Assembly: GCF_963678635.1 (NCBI RefSeq)
Contig: NC_087071.1
Location: 18,971,613-19,035,612 of the forward strand
Length of the DNA stretch: 64,000 nt
Direction: 5' to 3'
From: Symsagittifera roscoffensis
Lineage: Eukaryota > Xenacoelomorpha > Acoela > Convolutidae
A program made the position numbers and the translations under genes. Of this stretch, positions 36,758 to 47,434 are shown one piece after another (position 1 is the stretch's first letter; the number at the start of each line of letters is the position of its first letter). The notes under the pieces were generated by a model. It ran no database searches. It saw nothing but the letters and a program-made list of their open reading frames with translations, and was not told the origin of the DNA.

Positions 36758-38720
36758 AAAAAAACACTGTTTTTCAAATTATTTATCGTTGATATATTGA
36801 TAGCTATGCTTTATCTTTTGATAAAACATTACTTTCCTGGTAGTCGTCAGGTTTTGTAAGTTAAACAGTAATCAACAAATTTCAAACAATTGTAATTAAT
36901 TGCCAAAATAACTGAAAATTTTTTTCTGCATGCGAAACTATTGGTCAAAGTTTTGAAATTATTGCTTTTTGTTTGTAAGTTTTTAATTCAATTTTTAAAA
37001 TTTCTAGTTTTATTTCCAAACGTGTTCAAAAACACAAAATATCTAACAAGAAAAAAAAGAGCAAAAAATAAATTGCTTACCTGTAAAGTAGAAAGAATGA
37101 ATAACGGAAATGAAGTGGAGAGTTAGAAAAGTAATTGATTTTTGTAGCGCAAATTATTGGTCGTAACAACTTAACAGAGCGCCATTTTAAGAAAACTAAT
37201 GCATTTTTCAGCTCATTTTTTGTAATGTCAAAAATTACGCTACGTTTTCAGTTTTCAAAATTGTTTTTTTTTTTGGTTTCAGTAAAGAAATTTGTTCTAA
37301 TTTTCAATCACCGTTGCATATACAAACATTTGAAGTCGAGGCAAAATTTTTTTTAAAAACATTAACCAAAATCATTTTTACAGAGAAGGCATCAAAATTA
37401 GAACGCAATTTTTTACCACATTAAAACAGCAGTTTACAGGTTTTTCATTAATTTACTGGATGAAACAAAACTTGATATTTTTTTTGGAAAAATAAGATAA
37501 GCAAAATAAATATTTTCAAGCAGAATTATTTTTCCACTAAATTAGCCAGAAATTGGTTGATGATGCTTTTTCATGAACTGCAAAATGACTTCAGCCTTTT
37601 TTGAATCACTTTTTTCTTTTCTGTAGGCCAATGCAAGCTAATGTAGGCTAAATAGGAATAGAAAGAACTAGTTTTTATGTTTTTGTTGTTGAAAACGCTT
37701 ACCAATTTAGAGCCACAGAGACAACTGTTTTAGTTGAAAAGGTTTATTGTTTTTCGGGAAAATCAAACACTTAAGACCGTCTTACTCGCAGGCGTTAGAG
37801 AAAACTAAATTTAAAATTCATCGCTAACTTTCAACGTTATTGCAATCTGATTGCTTTAAGTAAAAAACCAGGTTTGTTTTCAGATACACCAGCTTTGCAG
37901 TTTGATGGTAAAATTAACCAATTATTTAATTAACTCAAAATAAGTGAACGACGAATGTTCGAAGTTAACAAAATGCGGCACGATGAAATTGTAAATGGGC
38001 CAAAAAATTTTCTACTCGAAACAAAACAACTTCAATCACAACTGCCTAATAACAAAATTCTCTAACAATTAGAGTTCAAACACAAAAAATAAAAAAGGCA
38101 ACAGCCTGAAAAGAAAGTAAAAATTTAAGAATCAAAATTAAGTCTATAAAAATTTTGAATGGAATTTTGTCATGAGTTACAAAAACATTATTAAAACGTT
38201 CAGAACAATGCTTTTGATTTTTCTGTCTATTTTTCAAAAAATGTAACTTAATTAGATTGTTTTATGTTCTTTCACAACAAACTAACATACAAATAGGTCG
38301 GAAAATTCGAGAAAAAAAAAATATTTTCATGAAATCAATTTTTCCACGTTTATTTGAGTTATTTGAAAAACCTGATATCAATAATGCAGTTTCCTATTTA
38401 AAAAGACGTTCAAATTTGAAGTGTATTGATTGTTGATTGTTTTGATACAGATTGAAGCGATAAAAAACTCTGAATTTTGAAAACTGAGCAGTAACGTCGA
38501 AAACATTTTCATAAAATTTTTTGAAATGTTTTTTTTTGTTTATCGTTATTTCAACGTTTTCAGGTTACTGTTATAGGTTCTATGTTTTGGGACATTCTTT
38601 TGGGTAACTGAAACAACCTTTTTAGCAATCAAGTCAAATAGCTGCAAAATTATCAAATGTGGAGTTTACAAATATTTGATAGAGATGGCGAGCAAACAGC
38701 GCTGTTTTTGGTTGACTCTC

Positions 38721-39324
38721 CATTACGAGGCCAAACAGTGCATTGAAGAGGCGTACAATTTTGTATCAGTATGTTCCTGGACTTCAGAGACGAGTTTTTA
38801 GACGTATTCCAAAATGTAAGTGGATTTCAAAAGTTTGGTGGATTCCGCGTACAAATACCTGTAACGTAACTTTTTTCGGCATATTTGTTTTGTTGCGGAT
38901 TCCGAAAAAAGCAAATATAGCTAGTTTCTGGATTCCGCAACTGTAAGTGGATTTCGCAAAAAGTTAGTGGAAACCGCTAAATTTAAGGGAAATCCGCAAA
39001 TTTAAGATTCCACTTACAATTTGCGGATTCCGCTCACAGTTGCGGATTCCGCAACAGCTCAATGAAACTATACAAATTTCTTGTTTGTTTGTGAATTCCA
39101 CAAACTGTTCTGGATTCCGCAAATACAGTTGCGGATTCCGCAAATTCGCATATATTTGGAGCCATTTTGAGCGGTGCAATGTTTCAAGTATTTGTGTCTG
39201 GAATCCAAAACAGCGAAGAAGATCAAAGAAATGTAGCAATGTTTCGGATTCTGCGACAGATCTGATTTGAACTGTTGCGAAATCCGTTTACAATGCACAG
39301 AATGCACAGTTTGGCATCGTAATG
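38721..39324. mobile_element. Family B MITE-like element, expanded copy (604 bp)
   Basis: The ends CATTACGAGGCCAAACAGTG and CACAGTTTGGCATCGTAATG form terminal inverted repeats as in the ~200-bp copies, but the interior is three times longer. The extra length is an irregular array of about 15-20 copies of GGATTCCGCAA-type motifs in both orientations between about 38810 and 39290, which gives fortuitous open frames on both strands. Confidence 0.8.
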
Positions 39325-41574
39325 CCCTCGAAAACATTTAAATGCGCGCTTGTGTTTGGCGCTTTACAACGGAATTTTCTAGTTCTGGAAAAAATCAAAG
39401 AAATTTTTTTAAGTTATTTCAAAATAATTGAATTTTCATAGCTTTTTCTTAACTCTTCTAGGCATTTTCAGAGTGGGAAAATCAAAAAGTCCCCACAAGT
39501 TTTTGTCATTGTCGCTGGGTAGTTTTCGATAAAAATTTTTAAAAAAAGCCGGCATTTGCTGTTCGATTGAAAGACATGTTTTTTTGATAACGCTCAATCC
39601 TAGCGTCGATTTACATTAGTTTAGACCGAATGTTTCGTTTGCAGAATCTTTCGTAGTTTCCCTAGTTTTAGAATGCAAGTTTTACGGAAAGATTTGTCTT
39701 TTTTTCTCCTTTACAAGACATATTTGCTCGTTAACTTACCCAATTTGTTTTTGCTTTTAAGGTCAACTGTTTTTGGATTGAACCGTAAATTTTCAGATCC
39801 CAAAATTCGAAAATTTTATCGCTTTTTCATTGGCACGTTTCAGTTTCGCGTTTCAGAACCAGTTATTGCTTTGTTTCTGTCATTAATTTTGTAAATCAAT
39901 TTAACTTTTGCCACATAAAATTGCTCAAAATGATTCTAATTTTATGTGGTATGTGATTTTCCATCACTACTTCGTATTTAATTTCATATTTAACAATAGA
40001 AAGATCACTTATTGTGGTTTCGAGTACTTTAGAGGCGCAAGTTTAACTTTAGTTGCTTTAAAATTGGCAATCAGTGATTCAAAATTCTTGAATCCAAAGA
40101 TGAATTTAAAAACTAAAAGTTTGAGCCGTATAATAAGTCTCGACTATTATATCCACAGAAGTTTGCTCTGGTGTGGTTATCAAATCAATGACTGTTGAAG
40201 CAATTTTACTGACAGGCAAGTGGTTTCCCTGACTGTTGCAATTGAAGACAGAAGTCAAGGATTGCTATGGACTTCTAAAATTTGTGTCTGACAGGAGCGT
40301 CAAATTCTTTGTTTTGTTTCAACACGTAACAGCAGAAAAGGTTTCTGGACGTCTCCCTACCGGAAAACTATGTTGATCCTGTTTTTTTTAGGTTTCTGAC
40401 AGGAAATTGGAAATTCAAAAACTTTCCGGCAGTTATGTTTTGTTCAGAAAAAATTCATTGGTTTTTCTTTTTTCATTTATTGTGGACTTTGATTGTAAGC
40501 TTCAAGATAGAATTTAGAAACAATTTCCGATTTCTATATAGTTTATAACGAAAAGATGTTTTTTGTACTAATACTTAGTTCTTTGAATTGTTATACTCAT
40601 ATTTTATTGTATAAGTTGCATTTTTTTCAGCCCCAGTTTTTTTGCTTCTCTTTTGTATTTCATTTTGTGAAAAATTAGTCTATAACTAAAATTTAATCAA
40701 AAATTTTTTTATTTACGTGGTTTGTGATTATTTATCACAATAACTACTCTGAATTTAATTTCACTTTTAAAAGCCAGGTGATCACTTATTTTTAAAAGCC
40801 AGGCGTATCTCACTTGCAAAAACTCATCGAAATTCTTTTCAAAAAATCAGCTTCCGATTTGAACGTCCTTTATTTCGTGAAGCTGTAGATAATTTTTTGA
40901 ACTGAAAGATAAAATTGCAAAACAATTCTTGAAATTGATATCTCAAAAAGTTTCCATTGGTGCTTGCTATTTCACCGTGGATAGTGTATTCAATCAGTTC
41001 AGAAACGTCAGGGTCATTGAGATGACATAATACAAAGCAAAAATTTTTCCATTGTTCGCACATGAGGGAACGTATGAGCAGCCTATAAATGTATTCTAGC
41101 CATCCGAAGTTACTTTGATTGCATTTTTTATTTTTGTTTCCTACAGCTACTTTTTCTGACAAAAAATTTGATGTTCGCTATCACGAAACAACCAACGCCA
41201 CCACAACTGCTTTTTCAATTGAAATGTTTAAACAAGTGATACTGTTCCAATTTGAAATTTCCGAGATTTCTACTTTGTATCATCCATGATTCTGTAAACA
41301 AAAAACAATTGGACAATTTGAGTGGTTTTCGGGAAAAAAAGGTTTTGTTATGTTATGATTTAAAACTCTGATGCAGAAATTCTCGCATTGCAGCCAAAAC
41401 CATTACATGAAAAATTACTTTTGTTTTATTTTTAGGTGAAGTTAAAAGTAACTGAAAGAAAAATCAGAACAGCTTTATCTGAACGCTCCGCCATTAAATT
41501 AATCCCAAACACAATACTATTTTTTGGAAAACAAATCTTCCTCAATTTGTACCACAAAGTTTTTAATCATGACC

Positions 41575-41730
41575 AAGTCTTATCTTAAACAAAAAAGCAT
41601 AAAAAAGAAACTAAGTTTGCCGAGAAACAACAATGGAACTGCAACAATCGTTAAGTCTTATCTTAAACAAAAAATCATAAAAAAGAAACTAAAATTGCCG
41701 AGAAACAACAATGGAACTGCAATAATCGTT
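41575..41730 (+). repeat. 78-bp tandem duplication in an open frame
   Basis: Two units, 41575-41652 and 41653-41730, differ at only a few positions. Because 78 is divisible by three, the plus frame at 41524-41745 repeats 26 residues (SYLKQKSIKKKLSLPRNNNG and a variant). There is no homology, start context or neighbouring exon to support a gene. Confidence 0.85.
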
Positions 41731-44600
41731 CTTCTATTCAGCTGAAAAAAAAAAACACTCAAAAAACTGTTTAAAACAGGAAGTTTTTGGAGGTGAGGCT
41801 GCGTAATCGTAAGTCAGTCGCGTTATCGAGGACTCCTCCTAGCTTCAGGTTTTTGATCACCAAAAAATTAAGAACACTTGTAAAAAAACTTTTAGTGAAG
41901 TCAAAAAGTATGCGTTTTTAGCAATAAAAACAGAAACTGGAGACTGAAAACAGTTGATCAAAAATTTAATGGTCCGATCAAAACTGTCTTGTTCTGTCGT
42001 GCAATTTATGGCGTTGTACTAACCAACGTAACCAACGAAACAATTTTTTTTTATTGTTTTCAGAGGAAAAAATTGAACTTAAATTTATAAAAAAAAACTC
42101 GAAAAAAGAAAGCAGTGAAAGCACGAAGTGCTTGTGTCGAACTAATAAGGTAAAATGTATAAAATTCTTGTGTTCGGCTTAAAACTATTTTAAGCTTGTG
42201 GAATAATTAGATTGCGTATATTTAAATAGCAAACTAGTTGTCGCTTCAAAGCTGAAAACCTTTTTTAGACAATTAAAAAGCTGTTTATAGTTGCGTTTAA
42301 AAGCAGAACCCCGGCTTTTAAGTTGGCTCCGGAATATCTAACATCAAAGTATTTTAAATTACAATACCGCTATGTTTTAAGACGTTGAGAGGCCAAACTT
42401 CCATGAAGATTTGCTGGCTTAGCATTTTCTACTTAAACAAAAGTCTTTTCTTAGCCGGGCGGAACGCACCGAGTACTTTTTTGTTCCGACCACGTTACGA
42501 TGTAACAAGAAAGATTTATTGCATTTGGTGGTTATGCCCAGTCCAATTTGATACTTCGAGTAGATCATGAAATTCCTGTAAATCAAAAAAAAACTCTGTA
42601 ACTTGAAAACTCAAAACCAATGTTTAAGTTCAGTTCATTTATTAAACAGGACGCCACTTTAAAATTGATAACAGCTCGGGAATTGTATTTTCTAACCACA
42701 AATGATCAAATGGAGCAACTTACATAAGTTTCCAAGCTTTTTCTGCTAAGTAATTTGTTTGCCTAGTTATCTGACCCCGTAGCACGATTAATAAAAACAG
42801 CGCTGATTACAATCCATATATCATTTGATTAAAGTATGAAATGTTCGCTGCCGCCGGATTTTTTTTTATAGAACTTAGCGTTCAAACGCAAACACTTTTA
42901 AAATTTTTTTATAATTCTATCATCGAAAAAGAAAAAATGATGAAACGGCCCAGTTTTGTTAAAAGTTTAAAAATTTTATCAATCAAAACTTAACTGTATC
43001 GTTATGTCTTACATTCATCCAACCAGCACCGGAGTTTCATCGATGAAAGTCTTTTGTAATGAAAAGTGTTGTCAAAATTTTTGCCAACGGACCGTAAGTA
43101 TAGCAGAAAATATTGGAAATTTTGCAAATAATTTTGCAAAAAACATAGGGATTCTAATCCATTATAACCAATTTAAATGGATTTGAAATGGATTTTAATC
43201 AACCAAAATGGGTTTTGTTTGTGCAAAAATAATCGATCATAACGACAATAAAACTGATTTCATGGTCTAAGTGTGCAACATTAATAGATTATTATGACAA
43301 CATTTTTCACAACTTTTTTCAATTAATACCCATTTCTTAACCATGAATATCCGTTCTGGTTGGATAAACGTATTACATTTACGGGGGGATTGTAAACGAA
43401 AGAACGTGAGGGGAGAGTCATATGCTGGAGGAACGGCTTAGGGACCTATAACGGCTTAATGAGAGAATATATAGACCAGCAAAAAATATAAAAATTTAAA
43501 ATTTTTTCAAAAATCTTGTTTCATCTGATGTAACTTGTAATAAGCCAAAGCAACTGTTAAATTTTAACTATACTGCATTGTTTGAAGTTTCTCCGAAACA
43601 AAATATGTTTTTCTATAAATGATTATAAATCATTATTTTTGATTTTTTTCTTCAAAGACAAACAAAGAAAATTCAATATAATCGCTTACAAGAAACTCCA
43701 GAGATGAAATCTTTTGGCTTATTGGGGCTAAGCAGACGTAATGACGTTTTGTTCTACCCACCTCACAGAGTGACTAGAATAATCTAATATTATTTTCAAG
43801 TAATACAAAGCAATTTTGATTTTTGCTATAACGCAACCCAGGCTCCTTATTTTGCACGAAAGTAACAAAAATCAGATTGTATTCTTAGTGTGAATCAGAT
43901 TTTTTTTAGGTATTTTGGTTTGCAAGTCTGTCAAAAAAGGCCGCGAAAATTACAAACCTTCCAACCTTTCAAAAAAAAATCTAGCCGTACACAAAATTTT
44001 GATTTTTTTTATCAAGGAATTTATAACAGTAATTCACGCTGTGTAATTCTAGCCATTGACTTTCGACTTTTTTGAAATGAGAAAACCTTTCGTTATTGTG
44101 TTCAAAATTGAGTCCAAAATCATAAAACAACGATCAAATATATTAAGAGTTTTCAAATGAAGAGGAAATGCTATTCTTTCTTTTTTACTCTGCGAAAAAA
44201 TGCTAGTCACATAAATTCACACTGCGAAAAAATGCTAGGCGTAGAGTTATCAGACAATTTTCTGGTCGTGTAAAATGCTAGTTTCACAACTGTAAGTTTC
44301 TATGATCAGTGTTTTTTGTCATTTTGGTTATGCTACAATTTTTCGTCGCTTGTTTTTTTTTTGCTAAATTGTGGCCTGCAATTTTTTTTCTCACCAAAAA
44401 ATGCAAAAAAAAAATCAAAAACTTGTCTTTATCCCATTGTTTTAAGCCAAGTAGGATTTTTTTTAATTCGGGAAGGTCGTTTGGGCAACGCAATCAAGTT
44501 ATTTTATAATCCGGGAGAAACTGATTAAAACAAGGGCATCCCAATTAGAATATGTGCCTATTAGTTTTCGGTAATTTTTTTCAGTTTTTAAAAAGCCTAG

Positions 44601-44797
44601 TTTGGTCGCGCTTCTCGAAACAGAGTAATTTTTGGTCGCGCTGCTCGAAACACAAAGAACTTTTGTTGCGCCGCTGTAAGCCAAGTCATTTTTGTTCGCG
44701 CTGCTCAAAAAATAGTCAGTTTTGGTCGCGCTGCTCGAAACATAGTCAATCTTGGTTGCGCTGCTCGAAATATAGTCAATTTTGGTCGCGCTGCTCT
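44601..44797 (+). repeat. 30-bp tandem repeat, about 6.5 units, in an open frame
   Basis: The unit is TTTGGTCGCGCTGCTCGAAA plus about 10 variable bases. The plus frame 44552-44806 stays open and reads a 10-residue repeat (SQFWSRCSKH). The period is a multiple of three, so openness is expected without coding. The GC content is well above the surroundings. Confidence 0.85.
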
Positions 44798-45409
44798 AGT
44801 TTCTAAGTTTTGCTTTTTTGAGTACTTAAAATTTCAATTTTTTGCCCAATTTATAGTGCGGAAAATGCGGGTTTTCACAAACAAGTTTTGGTAAGCAAAA
44901 TTTGAAACGCCGAGCAACTTTGCTGTAGTTTTTTTACATTGTTATGAAACTCGACACAACTGCTAAAAGACCAGTCACCGTGAAAAACGACGATTATCTG
45001 CTCAAAAACAAGCTAATTTCTTCTAGGCTTCAGCGGCTTTCGAGAGAATTGCAGCAACAATTTGTTTCGAATTGTAATTTTGTCATTTTGCCTATAATGA
45101 TGTTCGCTAAGCTTTTCTTCTTACCAATACTGACAAAACTTTAAACTGATTAATTACCAGATGTTTTCAAAATAAACCTTCACAAAGTTCTGAATGTAGC
45201 AAAAACCAACAAAATGTATGGATTCAAAATGAAATCGAACCTTCAAGAAACAGTTTAAATTGGTAGATTTTTGCAGATTTGCGAAAGTTATAACCTGATT
45301 TATTGGTTGTTTTCAATTGGTTCAACTCGAAAAAAAGCAACGAAAGTAAAACACGTATATATCTTGAATAGCTAATTAACAATTGGTCAATTGAAGCAAA
45401 GCTCCGAGG

Positions 45410-46035
45410 ACCCGGGTTGACCAAACAGTTTTCATATATGGAAAAGCGCTAACCGAACGCTTTTCATGCAATTTCACAAGTACAGAAAATTGAATCAAAA
45501 GCATTGGAAACGACATCGTTTTGTAGCTGAGTTTTCATTCACAAAAAAAAATTCTGAAAGCATCAATCTTTTAGAGATGGCAGCAAAAAATTTTCCATGA
45601 TGATGAATAATTTAAAATTGTGAATAACATGTGAAATTTTATATAAACAGACATTGATTAAAGCAAACATAACAAGTCATACAAAACAAATAGGAGTTTT
45701 TAGCCTTTTTGAAAAAAGTTATCCAGAAAAAAAATCAGTTTTTGTGTATACAGGACTACGTTATGCACACAAAAAAAATACTTTTTTTTGGAAATAGTTT
45801 ATTTGTGTACAATTTTGGTTTGCGGCTGAACAAAATTGACGCAATTTCGGAATTATTGGAGATGTTTTCGTTTTCGCATCTATGGAAACTGTATGAGTAG
45901 CTTTTTTTTATTAAAAGTTGATCTTTTTTTTCAACACATCGAATTTTATGCCTAAACTAGAAACACGTTCTTAAAAACATCGTTCTTAGTTTATGAAACT
46001 GTATGATTACCAATTTTGGTCTATGGAGGTCAACG
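45410..46035 (+). repeat. Family D repeat, copy 3, both ends visible
   Basis: It starts ACCCGGGTTGACCAAACAGT and ends TTTGGTCTATGGAGGTCAAC. The two ends carry GTTGACC in opposite orientation. Length is about 625 bp; the interior shares the GTCATACAAAACAAATAGGA block with copy 1. Non-coding. Confidence 0.65.
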
Positions 46036-46239
46036 CAAGAAGAGGGGTGGGGGAAAATTGATTTTTTTGCCAAACCAGGATATCTTTTTGGTTTTTTTTT
46101 TACGATGAGTAGTTATGACTAGACTGAAAACAAATTACAATGAGCGCATGTAGAAAAATTCAGGGATGGTTATTGGAATTAGTTATTGCAAAAAAAAATG
46201 ATCCCGGCTTATCAAAAAAAAACATTGTCCGCGCCCCTC

Positions 46240-47399
46240 TCCCCGGTATTTAGTTTTTGGTTCGTTGCCAGTGTTGCTAAAAATCACAAATTTCGAAAAT
46301 AAACTTACCGGAAATTTCTTCTCTGCAGTTATCTTTTGGTTTGTTGAGAAAATATTGATGGTTATCACAATTTTTGAAAAACAAACTTACCGGGGCTTTT
46401 TTCTCCGCGTTGTTTTTGGTTTGTTGAAAAAAAATGATGATTATAACAATTTTTGAAAAAAAAAATTTACCGGAGCTTTCTTCTCCGCGTTTAATTTTTG
46501 GTTTGTTGAAAAAGTAATTATGATTATCACAATTTTTGAAAAAAAAAAAAAAACTTACCGGAGCTTTCTTCTCAGCGTTTAATTTTTGGTTTGTTGAAAA
46601 AATAATGATGATTATCACAATTTTTGAAAAACAAACTTACCGGAGCTTTCTTCTCCGCGTTTAATGTTTGGTTTGTTGAAAAAGTAATTATGATTATCAC
46701 AACTTTTGAAAGACAAACTTATCGGAGCTTTTTTCTCCGCGTTTAATTTTTGGTTTGCTGAAAAAAATAATGATGATTATAACTTTTTTTGAAAAAAAAA
46801 ATTTACCGGAGCTTTTTTCTCCGCGTTTAATTTTTGGTTTGTTGAAAAAGTAATTATGATTATCACAATTTTTGAAAAAGAAAAACTTACCGGAGCTTTC
46901 TTCTCAGCGTTTAATTTTTGGTTTGTTGAAAAAATTATGATGATTATCACAATTTTTGAAAAAAAAACTTACCAGAGCTTTCTTCTCAGCGTTTAATGTT
47001 TGGTTTGTTGAAAAAATAAGGATGATTATCACAATTTTTGATTAACAAACTTACCGGAGCTTTCTTCTCCGCGTTTAATTTTTGGTTTGTTGAAAAAACA
47101 ATTTTGATTATCACAATTTTTGAAAAACAAACTTACCGGAGCTTTCTTCTCCGCGTTTAATATTTGGTTTGTTGAAAAAATAATGATGATTATCACAATT
47201 TTTGATAAACAAACTTACCGGAGCTTTCTTCTCCGCGTTTAATATTTGGTTTGTTGAAAAAACAATTTTGATTATCACAATTTTTGGAAAACAAACTTAC
47301 CGGAGCTTTCTTCTCCGCGTTTAATATTTGGTTTGTTGAAAAAATAATTTTGATTATCACAATTTTTGAAAAAAAAACTTACCGGAGCTTTCTTCTCCG
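46240..47399 (-). repeat. 82-bp tandem array carrying copies of the exon 1 splice donor
   Basis: About 13 head-to-tail units lie directly downstream of exon 1 in transcription order. On the minus strand each reads CGGAGAAGAAAGCTCCG followed by GTAAGTTTGTTTTTCAAAAA and then a TGATAATCATCATTATTTTT block. The first 17 nt equal the end of exon 1 and the GTAAG equals its donor. Besides the true donor at 47382-47381 there are 13 copies: ten keep GTAAG, two have GTAAA and one is GATAAG. Mean spacing from 46304 to 47378 is about 82 bp. The unit is an exon-intron boundary duplicated as a block, not a random minisatellite. Confidence 0.9.
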
Positions 47400-47434
47400 A
47401 CTACCATCAGTTTTGTTTTTGGGCTCACAGACAT
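47383..47434 (-). CDS. KCNN: SK channel exon 1 (start codon, 17 codons + 1 nt)
   Basis: The exon opens with ATG at 47434-47432 in the context AATAAAATGTCT and reads MSVSPKTKLMVVGEESS plus one G. It ends in CTCCG|GTAAGTTT, a near-consensus donor, in phase 1. That is the phase required by the acceptor of exon 2, so the junction codon becomes GAA (Glu). No domain is visible; it would be the extreme cytoplasmic N-terminus. The last ~17 nt plus the donor are repeated about 13 times in the intron immediately downstream. The exon is inferred from start codon, donor and phase, not from homology, so an alternative first exon further upstream remains possible. Transcription start and 5' UTR were not located. 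Confidence 0.68.

Larger units (their letters stand above)
34633..47382 (-). other. Intron 1 of the SK gene (12.7 kb)
   Basis: The donor GTAAGT at 47382 and acceptor TTTTCAG at 34633 delimit it. It holds family D copies (36069-36757, 45410-46035), an expanded family B copy (38721-39324), in-frame tandem repeats (41575-41730, 44601-44797) and the splice-donor array (46240-47399). No further exon was supported; 34700-36060, 36800-38700, 39400-41500, 41800-44550 and 44850-45400 show no gene. Confidence 0.72.
603..47434 (-). other. KCNN: SK-type (KCNN) potassium channel gene, 5' part, six coding exons
   Basis: Six exons on the minus strand join with conserved GT and AG borders and matching phases (1,1,1,1,0). 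Their coding lengths are 52+384+186+174+182+111 = 1089 nt, exactly 363 codons with no internal stop. Residues 280-363 match the start of the SK channel core: a basic pre-S1 stretch ([15 protein letters not shown]), S1 ending in LMVLDNEL, and S2 ending in IIAYHAREIQ. SK channels are tetrameric K+ channels of the plasma membrane, gated by Ca2+ through constitutively bound calmodulin. S3-S6, the pore and the calmodulin-binding domain are not in the window and should continue left of base 603 on the same strand. The gene spans at least 46.8 kb, nearly all intron. The N-terminus of about 294 residues before S1 is long, as in the longer vertebrate SK isoforms. Family assignment is firm; the paralogue is not resolved. 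Confidence 0.93.

Noticed and set aside
38743-39337. Several overlapping open frames on both strands with repeated Ile-Arg-Asn-Pro-like residues
   Set aside because: They are produced by the GGATTCCGCAA motif array inside the expanded family B element, not by a gene.
40839-41162. Minus-strand 107-codon frame with a TTTTTTGTCAG acceptor-like start, possible extra SK exon in intron 1
   Set aside because: No matching donor was found in the right phase. Exon 1 and exon 2 already join in phase, and the composition looks like the random background.
46265-46618. Open frames of 60-113 codons on both strands across the 82-bp array
   Set aside because: They arise from the repeat and stop at each homopolymer change. 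The array is explained better as duplicated exon 1 donor sequence.
46240-47399. Array of regularly spaced repeats considered as a CRISPR-like array
   Set aside because: Units are continuous copies with no unique spacers, and the genome is clearly an animal's.
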